A DNA stretch of 64,000 bases from Sphingobacteriaceae bacterium. Lineage in GTDB: Bacteria; Bacteroidota; Bacteroidia; B-17B0; Aurantibacillaceae. Under the pieces are notes generated by a model. It saw only the letters and a list, made by a program, of their open reading frames with translations, was not told where the DNA came from and did no database searches. The DNA is taken from NCBI GenBank assembly GCA_002319075.1, contig NVQB01000001.1, positions 2,294,001-2,358,000 on the forward strand. The letters are read 5' to 3'. The translations under genes were made by a program, and so were the position numbers. Below, one piece after another: positions 56,507 through 64,000 of the stretch. Position 1 is the first letter of the stretch. The number at the start of each line of letters is the position of its first letter.

Positions 56507-57044
56507 TCTTTCAACATTCAATAACGATTGGTACAAGCCGGGTAAGAATTTATTTTACAGGGTAATGTGGTACACTATTAATCTTTGTTTCTTCCGCTCA
56601 CCTTTTCCTTTCTATGGCCCGAAACGATTTCTTTTGCGCTTATTTGGCGCTAAAGTTGGCAAGGGGCTTATCATTAAACCCCATGTGTCTATCAAATATC
56701 CATGGAGACTGGTGGTTGGTGATCATGTGTGGATTGGCGAGGAAGTATGGATCGATAATCTTGCTAAAGTAACTTTAAAAAGTCATTCCTGCATTTCGCA
56801 GGGGGCCTTGCTTTTATGCGGCAATCACAATTATAAAAAAACAACGTTCGATCTTATTGTTGGTGAAATTACTTTAGAAGAAGGTTCGTGGGCGGGAGCC
56901 AAGACAGTAATTTGTCCCGGAGTGCGACTGGGCAGTAACAGCCTGCTAACAGTGGGTAGCATTGCAACTTCAAGCATCGAGGCGAATTGGATTTACCAGG
57001 GTAATCCCGCCAAAAAATTGAAAATCAGGGAAATTAAATATTAA
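56487..57044 (+). CDS. WcaF-like hexapeptide acetyltransferase
   Basis: This 185-aa left-handed beta-helix acetyltransferase resembles colanic-acid WcaF. A FYRVMWYTINLCFFRSPFPFYG region is followed by hexapeptide repeats (VWIGEEVWIDN, LLLCGNHNY with the catalytic His, VICPGVRLGSNSLLTVGS) and the closing YQGNPAKKLK. It would O-acetylate a sugar of the polysaccharide made by this gene run. It is the last gene of the run and ends 3 bp from the convergent rel gene. Confidence 0.88.
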   Translation: MSQLKTDLSTFNNDWYKPGKNLFYRVMWYTINLCFFRSPFPFYGPKRFLLRLFGAKVGKGLIIKPHVSIKYPWRLVVGDHVWIGEEVWIDNLAKVTLKSHSCISQGALLLCGNHNYKKTTFDLIVGEITLEEGSWAGAKTVICPGVRLGSNSLLTVGSIATSSIEANWIYQGNPAKKLKIREIKY

Positions 57045-57047
57045 GTT

Positions 57048-59258
57048 TTAAACTATTTCCTTCTGCTTCTCATCAATACGCTCCACATTATTTACACCTT
57101 TTACTTTTTTTAGATTTGAAATAAGGTGGTTTAAGTGTTTAGTATCGTGCACGTAAATCATAATAGTTCCTTCGAAAAGACCATCGTCCGTATCAAAGTT
57201 AATAGAGCGCATGTTCACGTTGTTTTCATTTGAAATAACTTTCGTGATATTGTTTACAATTCCTAATTCGTCTGTACCGGTAATTTTTAAGCCAGCTAAG
57301 AAAGAAATAAGCTGATCGTTAACCCACTTGGCTTTTACAACGCGATAAGCATAGTTGGAGAGTAATTTAATAGCGTTTGGACAATTTACACGGTGTATTT
57401 TTATGCCTTCTCCTACAGTAATAAATCCAAATACGTCATCGCCAGGAATAGGATTGCAGCAGGGCGCAAGATTATAATCGAGTTTTTGAAGATCATCTCC
57501 TATAACAAGCATATCTGTTTTTCCACGTGCGCTTGTAACGAGTTGCTCAATTTTCGGAGCTTCTTTCCTTCTTTTCTTTAAAGGGTTTTCTCTGAATTTT
57601 ACAAAATCTCTTATTTCTTTCTGGTCAACATTTCCAAGGGCTGCTCGGTAAAAAAGTTCCTGCGAAGAGGGTAATTTTAAGAAAGTGCAAAACTCGTTTA
57701 TGATCTGGTTATTAAATTCGAGTTTGTGACGATCGAACTTACGACTCATAATTTCTTTTCCTTCTTCGGCAATTTTTTTGCGTTGATCTTTTAAGCTATT
57801 CTTAATCTTCGACTTTGCCTTTGCTCTTATTACAAACGATAGCCAATCATCCTTAGGAACTTGTTTGCTACTGGTAAGAATTTCCACCTGGTCGCCGCTC
57901 GAAAGATGATGACTCAATGGAACCAACTTATGATTTACTTTTGCACCAATACAATGTTCTCCCACCTTGGTATGAATCTCAAAAGCGAAATCCAGGGCAG
58001 TAGAATTTACCGGAAGAGTCTTCATATCTCCTTTCGGAGTGAAAACAAACATTTCATCACTGAATAAATTCAGTTTAAAGTCATCAATAAATTCCAAAGC
58101 ATTTGGATCGGGATTTTCCAGCATCTCGCGAATTCTTAATAACCAGTTTTCGAGTTTACTTTCTTTTTCCGCCGCACTATCCTTGTATTTCCAGTGCGCC
58201 GCATAGCCGTTCTCAGCAAGGTCATCCATACGCGTAGTACGAATCTGTACTTCTACCCATTTACCCTGTGGCCCCATAACTGTGGTATGGAGACTTTCGT
58301 AGCCATTGCTTTTAGGCGTGCTTATCCAATCTCGCAAACGTTCAGGACTAGGGTGATAAAAGTCGGTTATAATAGAGTATACTTTCCAGCAATCAGATTT
58401 TTCCTGGTCGAATGGCGAATCAATTACAATACGAATAGCAAACAAATCATAGATCTCATCAAAAGAAACATGTTTCGTTTTCATTTTATTGTAGATCCCG
58501 TAAATCGATTTCGGTCGGCCGAATATTTTCACTTTTAAACCTTGCTCAACCAGAATTTCTTTGAGGGGTTCAATAAATTTTTGAATGAATTTTTTTCTTT
58601 CGGGCTCGCTTTCCTTTAAACGAAGGGCAATTTCATTGTAGGATTCGGAATCTGTATATTTTAAACCTAAATTTTCAAGTTCGGTTTTAATGGCATTTAA
58701 TCCCAGGCGATGAGCTAAAGGACCATACAAATAAAGTGTTTCACTGGCAATCTTCATTTGTTTGTCACGCTTCATGTGTTCAAGCGTACGCATATTATGA
58801 AGTCTGTCGGCAAGTTTTATGAGGATCACGCGAATATCCTCACTCATGGTCAGGAGTACTTTACGGAAGTTCTCAGCCTGTATGGATGAGGTATTGTCAA
58901 TTACACCTGAGATCTTCGTAAGACCGTCTATAATCTGCGAAACTTTTTCTCCAAATAGGCCCTTAACATCTTCCAGCGTTAAATCAGTATCTTCGACGGT
59001 ATCATGCAACAACGCGCATACTATGCCAGTACTTCCAAGGCCAATTTCTTCAGCACAGATTTGCGCAACAGCTATAGGATGGTAAATGTATGGTTCGCCA
59101 CTTTTACGGCGCATTTCTTTGTGCGCTTCTACAGCTACCTCAAAGGCTTTGCGGATAATCTCCTTATCACCTTTTTCTAGTCGGCGTTTACAGGCGATGA
59201 TAAGGTGTCTGTAGCGTTTTAAAATTTCTTTTCTCTCTGCTTCTAAGTCAATCTGCAT
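57048..59258 (-). CDS. rel: Bifunctional (p)ppGpp synthetase/hydrolase (Rel/SpoT)
   Basis: This 736-aa stringent-response enzyme has an HD hydrolase domain (LLHDTVEDTDLT, ~84-95, active HD intact) and a synthetase domain (GRPKSIYGIYNKMK, then YESLHTTVMGP). TGS (~400-460), a helical/zinc-like region (CCNPIPGD) and a C-terminal ACT domain (~660-736) follow. With both HD and synthetase residues present it is predicted to be bifunctional. No second long Rel homologue is in this window. Confidence 0.95.
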   Translation of the reverse strand: MQIDLEAERKEILKRYRHLIIACKRRLEKGDKEIIRKAFEVAVEAHKEMRRKSGEPYIYHPIAVAQICAEEIGLGSTGIVCALLHDTVEDTDLTLEDVKGLFGEKVSQIIDGLTKISGVIDNTSSIQAENFRKVLLTMSEDIRVILIKLADRLHNMRTLEHMKRDKQMKIASETLYLYGPLAHRLGLNAIKTELENLGLKYTDSESYNEIALRLKESEPERKKFIQKFIEPLKEILVEQGLKVKIFGRPKSIYGIYNKMKTKHVSFDEIYDLFAIRIVIDSPFDQEKSDCWKVYSIITDFYHPSPERLRDWISTPKSNGYESLHTTVMGPQGKWVEVQIRTTRMDDLAENGYAAHWKYKDSAAEKESKLENWLLRIREMLENPDPNALEFIDDFKLNLFSDEMFVFTPKGDMKTLPVNSTALDFAFEIHTKVGEHCIGAKVNHKLVPLSHHLSSGDQVEILTSSKQVPKDDWLSFVIRAKAKSKIKNSLKDQRKKIAEEGKEIMSRKFDRHKLEFNNQIINEFCTFLKLPSSQELFYRAALGNVDQKEIRDFVKFRENPLKKRRKEAPKIEQLVTSARGKTDMLVIGDDLQKLDYNLAPCCNPIPGDDVFGFITVGEGIKIHRVNCPNAIKLLSNYAYRVVKAKWVNDQLISFLAGLKITGTDELGIVNNITKVISNENNVNMRSINFDTDDGLFEGTIMIYVHDTKHLNHLISNLKKVKGVNNVERIDEKQKEIV

Positions 59259-59329
59259 ACTAGCAACTAATTTATTCGGAATATAATGATGAAGGTATTA
59301 ATTTTAGAGCATATTTAAAACCTAATAAA

Positions 59330-59980
59330 TTGAAAATTGCGCTATATATCTATTACTTTTTTCGATCTATTATCTTGCGGGGACTGTTCAATAGCCTGGC
59401 ATTGCTGAGAGCAGAACAGTTGTACGAAAAGAAGTTCGGCATAAGAACGTCTAAAATAAAGCGGAGTGATTCGGCAGAGTATTTTCATTACCAGGGCGCA
59501 AGTTATCAGCAGTTAAATCGTATTCTTACAGAGATCTACCCTTTTACAAAAGGCTTTCAATTTGTTGACATCGGTTGCGGCAAGGGGCGTGCTGTTTTTG
59601 TTGCTGAGTCGATAGGTTTTAATGATATAGCCGGCATAGAGCTGGATGAATCATTGCTGCATGAAGCCATCGAAAATCTAAAACTTTATCCTATGAAAAG
59701 GAAAGAATCTCACATAGAATTTTTGCAGGCAAACGCTTTAGATTATCATTATAAAAATATCAAGACTGTTTATTTTTTGTTTAATCCTTTTAATGAGGAG
59801 ATTTTAAATAAAGTAGTGGAAAAAATAAAAGCAGAAAGCGCATCCGAAACCTGGTTTATTTATATGAATCCTCTCTACCCAAAACCTTTTGAAAACAGTG
59901 GAATAGAGCTGGTTAGGAAATTTAAAACAAGATTTTATACCGAGGCCAATGTATACAGAATGAATAACAAATTACATTAA
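59330..59980 (+). CDS. Class I SAM-dependent methyltransferase
   Basis: This 216-aa protein has a hydrophobic N-terminal segment (ALYIYYFFRSIILRGLFNSL) that may touch the membrane. A Rossmann methyltransferase domain follows, with motif I FVDIGCGKGRAVFVAES (~73-89), AGIELDESLL and FLFNPFNEEI in the motif IV position. The substrate is unknown. The start is a TTG at 59330. The gene overlaps dprA tail-to-tail by 9 bp. Confidence 0.72.
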   Translation: MKIALYIYYFFRSIILRGLFNSLALLRAEQLYEKKFGIRTSKIKRSDSAEYFHYQGASYQQLNRILTEIYPFTKGFQFVDIGCGKGRAVFVAESIGFNDIAGIELDESLLHEAIENLKLYPMKRKESHIEFLQANALDYHYKNIKTVYFLFNPFNEEILNKVVEKIKAESASETWFIYMNPLYPKPFENSGIELVRKFKTRFYTEANVYRMNNKLH

Positions 59981-61093
59981 CTCGTACAATTTGCCCGGCT
60001 TGCTCTTGATTATGTTGCTAAACTCCAATTGTAACAAATAACCCGAAACCTTGCTAACAGGTAATTGCGTGGCCTGGCAAATTTCATCAATATGAATGCT
60101 TTTCTTTTCAGAAAACAAACTCACGATAATTTTTTCTTCTTCAGAAAGGTTTAACAGCAAGGGAACCTGTTTGGACTTATTTTTTGGTTTGTCTTTTTCC
60201 TGCCACTGCATCGCATATAGAAGATCGTCGGCATTTTCGATAAGTGCAGCGCGGTTTCTCTTTATAAGTCCGTTGCAACCTTCCGCCAGCTCATCTCCTG
60301 CTCTTCCGGGAAAAGCAAAAACATCTTTATTATAACTGTTTGCTATGGTGGCAGTAATTAAACTACCACCTGTTCTTTTACTTTCAATAACAACCAGCGC
60401 GTCGCATAAACCAGCAACAATACGATTGCGTTTTGGAAAATTAACAGCGTCGGGGTTGGTGCCGCTCATAAAATCAGTTAACAGTCCTCCTTGATTTATC
60501 ATACGTTTGGCCACCTTATCATGTATCTGTGGATACATACGATCTAAACCATGGCCAACAACACCCACTGTTTGTAAGTTATGGTCAAGAGCTGCTTTGT
60601 GAGCCAATACATCTACACCATACGCAAGCCCGCTTAGTATAAGCGCGCCACTCTCGCTTAAGCCTTCTACCAGTTCCCTGGTCATTTGTTTACCATAATC
60701 ACTCGGCTTACGCGTTCCTACAATGCCGATTATTTTTTCGCAATTGAGATTCGCATTACCTTTGTAATACAATAGAATTGGACCATCGCTGCAGTATTTT
60801 AGTCTTGAAGGATAATCTTCATCCGTAAAAAACAAAGGCTTGATCTTGTATTTCTCAATAAAACGTAATTCTTCTTCGGCACGGGTTAGAACAGAATGGC
60901 TGGCAATGATGGACTTTGCGTTGATTTCGCCTATACCGGGAATTTTCTGCAAATGTGATTTTTTCTGACGAAAAATTTCTTCGGCGTTTCCACAGTAGGC
61001 GAGCAGCGCTTTGGCGTTTATGTCACCAATCCCCTCAATTAAAGTAAGTCCAACTTGATAAAGGAGTTCAGATGATATTTGGGTTACTTGCAT
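59972..61093 (-). CDS. dprA: DNA-processing protein DprA
   Basis: This 373-aa protein has an N-terminal helix-hairpin-helix pair (LIEGIGDINAKALL, KIPGIGEINAKSI) and a DprA Rossmann-like domain (IGIVGTRKPSDYG, LSGLAYGVDVLAHKAAL, FPKRNRIVAGL, RTGGSLITA). A C-terminal winged helix (~310-373) completes it. DprA protects incoming single-stranded DNA and loads RecA during natural transformation. A candidate -7 element lies at 61110-61117. Other competence genes are not in this window. Confidence 0.95.
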   Translation of the reverse strand: MQVTQISSELLYQVGLTLIEGIGDINAKALLAYCGNAEEIFRQKKSHLQKIPGIGEINAKSIIASHSVLTRAEEELRFIEKYKIKPLFFTDEDYPSRLKYCSDGPILLYYKGNANLNCEKIIGIVGTRKPSDYGKQMTRELVEGLSESGALILSGLAYGVDVLAHKAALDHNLQTVGVVGHGLDRMYPQIHDKVAKRMINQGGLLTDFMSGTNPDAVNFPKRNRIVAGLCDALVVIESKRTGGSLITATIANSYNKDVFAFPGRAGDELAEGCNGLIKRNRAALIENADDLLYAMQWQEKDKPKNKSKQVPLLLNLSEEEKIIVSLFSEKKSIHIDEICQATQLPVSKVSGYLLQLEFSNIIKSKPGKLYELM

Positions 61094-61109
61094 TTAAATG
61101 TAATCTCAA

Positions 61110-61117
61110 CAAATCTA
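61110..61117 (-). promoter_or_regulatory. Candidate dprA promoter (-7 element TAGATTTG)
   Basis: TAGATTTG on the minus strand matches TANNTTTG and would give a leader of about 10-15 nt to the dprA ATG. No clear -33 box. Confidence 0.35.
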
Positions 61118-61200
61118 AAATAAATGATGCTCGCCTCTTGCTTTAATTTGTAGCATTTTTTATACTTAAATAAATTAATTAAGTTCGTTCAAAAATTCCT

Positions 61201-62625
61201 GTGGTATTCAGCAGCATCACCTTTCTGGTTTATTTTCTACCCTTTGTGATCCTGCTCTATCATTTTGTCGGAAAGCGCTTTAAGAACACATTTCTACTCA
61301 TTGCCAGCATTGTTTTTTACGCCTGGGGAGCTCCGCGTTTTATCTTCGTTATTTTGGGTACAACCCTGCTTGATTTTTTCCTTGTTAGCGTCATGGATAA
61401 TAGCCATAGCGAACGAAGACGTAAACTCATGATGATCTTTTCTATCTGCATGAATCTTGGGCTTCTATTCTATTTTAAATACTGCAATTTCTTCGTTGAG
61501 AATATAAACGCTGTTTTTTCCCTGGTGGGAGTTGAGCCTATAAAAATGCTGGAAATTGTTTTACCAATTGGCATCTCCTTTTATACTTTCGAGAGTCTTA
61601 CCTATGTCATTGATGTTTACAGGCGTGTACATAAACCATTAAAGAATTTTTGGCACTATCAATTGTATATTATTCTTTTTCCAAAATTAATCGCCGGGCC
61701 AATTATTCGTTACCACGAAATAGCCGATCAGATCACAGATCGCAGCGCACAGGAAACGGTAGACAACAGGCTTGCGGGGTTTTTCCGTTTTGTGATCGGA
61801 CTTTCCAAAAAAGTCTTTATCGCCAATACCATGGCCGTTTTTGCAGATTCAACTTTTAATGTCCCGGCTGATACATTAACCGCTGCTACAGCCTGGACAG
61901 GAATGCTGGCCTACACTTTTCAAATTTATTTTGACTTTAGTGGCTACAGTGATATGGCAATTGGACTTGCAAAGATATTTGGATTTCGGTTTCCTGAAAA
62001 CTTTGACAATCCTTACACCTCGCAGAGTATCACAGAATTTTGGCGGCGTTGGCATATTACTTTGGGAAGTTGGATGAAAAATTATTTATACATCCCGCTT
62101 GGTGGTAATAAGGTTAGCAAAGCACGAATGTATTTTAATTTATGGCTGGTTTTTCTCGCTTCTGGTTTCTGGCATGGCGCTTCCTGGACCTTTATCATAT
62201 GGGGGATTTATCATGGAACGTTTCTTGTTTTAGAAAGACTTTTTTTGTTAGAATTTTATAAGAAAATCGGAAAAATTCCATCAACCGCTTTTACTTTTTT
62301 ATTAGTAGCCATTGGTTGGGTGTTCTTTCGCGCAGACTCGGCTTCCAGCGCCATTGGTATTCTAACAAAGTTGTTTAGTGTTAACTATACTTTACCAATT
62401 GGCTATTACACCAATCAATTTATTTTTTACTTTGGGCTAGCCGCGGTCTTTTCTTTTTTTACACTGGTTAAAGGCGCAGAAAAGCTTCAGATAAAAATTT
62501 TTGAACCCAGGGCAGCACTGGGAGGAACTTTGATTTATACTGTCACGGCTTGTATTTTATTTACTGTAGCCGTTGCCAGCATTGCGTCAAGTAGCTTTAA
62601 TCCATTTATTTATTTTAGATTTTAA
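61201..62625 (+). CDS. MBOAT-family O-acyltransferase (AlgI-like)
   Basis: This 474-aa polytopic membrane protein of the MBOAT family has PIGISFYTFESLTYVID, FPKLIAGPIIRY, FQIYFDFSGYSDMAIGLA, FWRRWHITLGSWMKNYLYIPLGGN and the conserved histidine in GFWHGASWTFIIWGIYHG. It closely resembles AlgI, which moves acetyl groups across the membrane for polysaccharide O-acetylation. The start is GTG (61201). Its stop overlaps the ATG of the AlgX-like gene, so the two form a functional pair. Confidence 0.92.
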   Translation: MVFSSITFLVYFLPFVILLYHFVGKRFKNTFLLIASIVFYAWGAPRFIFVILGTTLLDFFLVSVMDNSHSERRRKLMMIFSICMNLGLLFYFKYCNFFVENINAVFSLVGVEPIKMLEIVLPIGISFYTFESLTYVIDVYRRVHKPLKNFWHYQLYIILFPKLIAGPIIRYHEIADQITDRSAQETVDNRLAGFFRFVIGLSKKVFIANTMAVFADSTFNVPADTLTAATAWTGMLAYTFQIYFDFSGYSDMAIGLAKIFGFRFPENFDNPYTSQSITEFWRRWHITLGSWMKNYLYIPLGGNKVSKARMYFNLWLVFLASGFWHGASWTFIIWGIYHGTFLVLERLFLLEFYKKIGKIPSTAFTFLLVAIGWVFFRADSASSAIGILTKLFSVNYTLPIGYYTNQFIFYFGLAAVFSFFTLVKGAEKLQIKIFEPRAALGGTLIYTVTACILFTVAVASIASSSFNPFIYFRF

Positions 62626-63929
62626 TGGAGCAAGAAAAAATAGAAAGAAGTGGTAAAATCATAATCCTATTTGGATTACTGGCCTTTCTTTTTATTCCAT
62701 TGATTCAAAATGTCACCCACATTAAAAAGTACGAAAAACCTCTTGAAGGCGCTTTCTATCCAGAGAGCGACACTGATATTTCATGGTTAAACTGGTTTAG
62801 CGGCGACTATCAAGCGCAGAAAGATAAATTTATTAAAGAAAATTTTGGCCTTCATAATTATTATATCCGGTTAATATGCCAGATAAATTTTTCGTTGTTT
62901 AAAAAAGCAAGCGTTTCTTACGTGGTTGTGGGTAAGGAGAATTATCTCTATGAAACTGGCTACATAGATGCTTATTACGGTAGAGATTTTATTGGACAGG
63001 CGAAGGTAGACAACTACATAAATAAGCTTAAGAGAATACAGGATACACTTGAAAAACAAAACAAGTTAATCTTTGCCGTATTCGCTCCAGGAAAAGCTTG
63101 TTTTTATCCAGAATTTATTCCTGACAATTACAAAAGTGAAAAAACAATAAGCAACTATCAAGCATTCAGAGACGCAGCTTTTAACAAAGGCCTTAACCAC
63201 ATAGATTTCTATAAATTTTTTCAGGACCAAAAAATAAAAAGTAAGTACCCTTTGTATCCACAATTAGGGATTCATTGGAGCAATTATGGCGCAATTTTAG
63301 CTTTTGATTCCATGGTTCACTATACAGAGAAAAAATTAGATATCGCTTTGGCGGATATCCAACTTACAAACATTGAACTTAGCGACTCCTTGCGAAATAC
63401 AGATGATGATGCCATTAGAAGTTTAAACCTTTATAAGAATCCAAAGACTTTTAAAATGGCCTATCCGGACTTGAAAGTAAACTATGATTCGTTAAAACAT
63501 AAAAAGCTTAGATTACTGGTTATATCCGATAGCTTCTGGTGGTACATTTATAGCACAGGACTTCCGGACAACATCTTCGCTCCAGCAAGATTCTGGTATT
63601 ACAATAAAGAAATGTATCCTGAATCATTTACATCGCCCGTGCATGTTTCTGAAGTAGACTATGCAGCAAAAATACGGGAAGCAGATGTAATAATTATCAT
63701 GCATGCAGAAGCAACATTGCATAAGTTTGGAGGGGGATTTGTAGATATGTGCTACGATACATATTACAAACCAAACAAACGGAAAGAAGAATTGCAGGCT
63801 ATCAAAGAAAAAATAAGAAGTACGCCTGCGTGGTTTAAAGAAGTCTCTGAAAAAGCACAGAATAGTGGTTTGGAAGTTGATTCGATGTTAACCCTGGATG
63901 CCATCTACATGCTGGATCATAAAAAATAG
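62625..63929 (+). CDS. AlgJ/AlgX-like SGNH O-acetyltransferase
   Basis: This 434-aa protein has one N-terminal membrane anchor (~13-30) and an SGNH-like acetyltransferase domain of the AlgX/AlgJ type. Visible are GKENYLYETGYIDAYYG, FAVFAPGKACFYPEFIPD, the His motif GIHWSNYGAILAFDSM and the catalytic serine block LLVISDSFWWYIYSTGLP. Paired with the MBOAT protein it would complete O-acetylation of an exported glycan in the periplasm. The glycan may be the product of the 51-57 kb gene run, but this is inferred. Confidence 0.85.
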   Translation: MEQEKIERSGKIIILFGLLAFLFIPLIQNVTHIKKYEKPLEGAFYPESDTDISWLNWFSGDYQAQKDKFIKENFGLHNYYIRLICQINFSLFKKASVSYVVVGKENYLYETGYIDAYYGRDFIGQAKVDNYINKLKRIQDTLEKQNKLIFAVFAPGKACFYPEFIPDNYKSEKTISNYQAFRDAAFNKGLNHIDFYKFFQDQKIKSKYPLYPQLGIHWSNYGAILAFDSMVHYTEKKLDIALADIQLTNIELSDSLRNTDDDAIRSLNLYKNPKTFKMAYPDLKVNYDSLKHKKLRLLVISDSFWWYIYSTGLPDNIFAPARFWYYNKEMYPESFTSPVHVSEVDYAAKIREADVIIIMHAEATLHKFGGGFVDMCYDTYYKPNKRKEELQAIKEKIRSTPAWFKEVSEKAQNSGLEVDSMLTLDAIYMLDHKK

Positions 63930-63936
63930 AGGCCAT

Positions 63937-63970
63937 AAAAAAGCCCTTCTGATTTCAGAAGGGCTTTTTT
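63937..63970. terminator. Bidirectional Rho-independent terminator
   Basis: Arms AAGCCCTTCTGA (63941-63952) and TCAGAAGGGCTT (63955-63966) with a TT loop, A-run before and T-run after. It can serve the AlgX-like gene and a minus-strand gene to the right. Confidence 0.9.
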
Positions 63971-63972
63971 AT

Positions 63973-64000
63973 TTAATTCTTAGCTCCGGGTTTAGGTGCC
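63973..64000 (-). CDS. Possible C-terminal end of a minus-strand gene, cut by the window edge
   Basis: Reading the minus strand gives APKPGAKN and a TAA stop (63973-63975), directly beyond the bidirectional terminator. Only eight codons are visible, so this is a guess based on position and a plausible low-complexity tail. Confidence 0.3.

Noticed and set aside
1-64000. tRNA, rRNA, tmRNA, RNase P RNA or riboswitch
   Set aside because: No matching conserved stretches were seen in the intergenic regions, although a covariance search could not be run.

Overview
The window looks like a chromosomal segment of a member of the Bacteroidota. The grounds are: a type IX secretion (T9SS) C-terminal sorting domain on a secreted GH16 protein; a PorE-like TPR/beta-propeller/OmpA protein; TPR-fused histidine kinases and a LytTR regulator; the short SigA-type primary sigma factor lacking region 1.1; FabI of the Bacteroidota type; a BshB1-like deacetylase; and promoters of the form TTTG-N19-TANNTTTG. 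Base composition is moderately AT-rich. No tRNA, rRNA, CRISPR array, transposase or prophage gene was seen.

Layout. 1-8.8 kb: a truncated MORN-type gene, two GH16 proteins around a GT39-like transferase, lepA and hrpB. 8.8-18.8 kb: a DUF559 remnant, a heme/copper monooxygenase-like lipoprotein with a TPR sensor kinase, a DUF420 protein, fabI, an LTA-synthase-like enzyme, recN and a methyltransferase. 19-27.3 kb: rpoD, an acyltransferase, a secreted TPR-CHAT protein, and a TPR protein with the PorE-like protein. 27.3-30.5 kb: a gene desert. 30.5-34.5 kb, all minus: methyltransferase, mnmG, a thioredoxin-fold protein and rpiB. 34.5-35.0 kb: a very AT-rich intergenic region. 35-42 kb, all plus: MORN protein, PAS kinase, LytTR regulator and radA. 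42-50.4 kb: metG, a NUMOD4/HNH protein with an LD-carboxypeptidase and a hydrolase, bshB1-like, lpxD and a glycosyltransferase. 50.4-57 kb: murB and a polysaccharide gene run (two glycosyltransferases, epimerase, asnB, WcaF-like). 57-64 kb: rel/spoT, a methyltransferase, dprA, and an MBOAT plus AlgX-like O-acetylation pair.

The most unusual part is 27.3-35 kb. Three perfect and one near-perfect parS sites (ParB-binding, TGTTCCACGTGAAACA) lie within 3.9 kb. Two are in the desert, one is inside a methyltransferase gene, and one is between that gene and mnmG. Between the two pairs lies about 1.34 kb of diverged tandem repeats: eleven units of 106-136 bp arranged in a three-unit higher-order pattern of about 365-385 bp, with no credible reading frame. 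Three kilobases further on, next to mnmG/rpiB, is a 550-bp AT-rich region with inverted repeats, repeated TTAAC/GTTAA words and DnaA-box-like words. Genes on its left point left and genes on its right point right. I infer that this is the chromosome's origin/centromere region, and that the repeat array may be an uncharacterised centromere-like or origin-associated element. The parS sites are directly visible; the origin and the array's function are inference.
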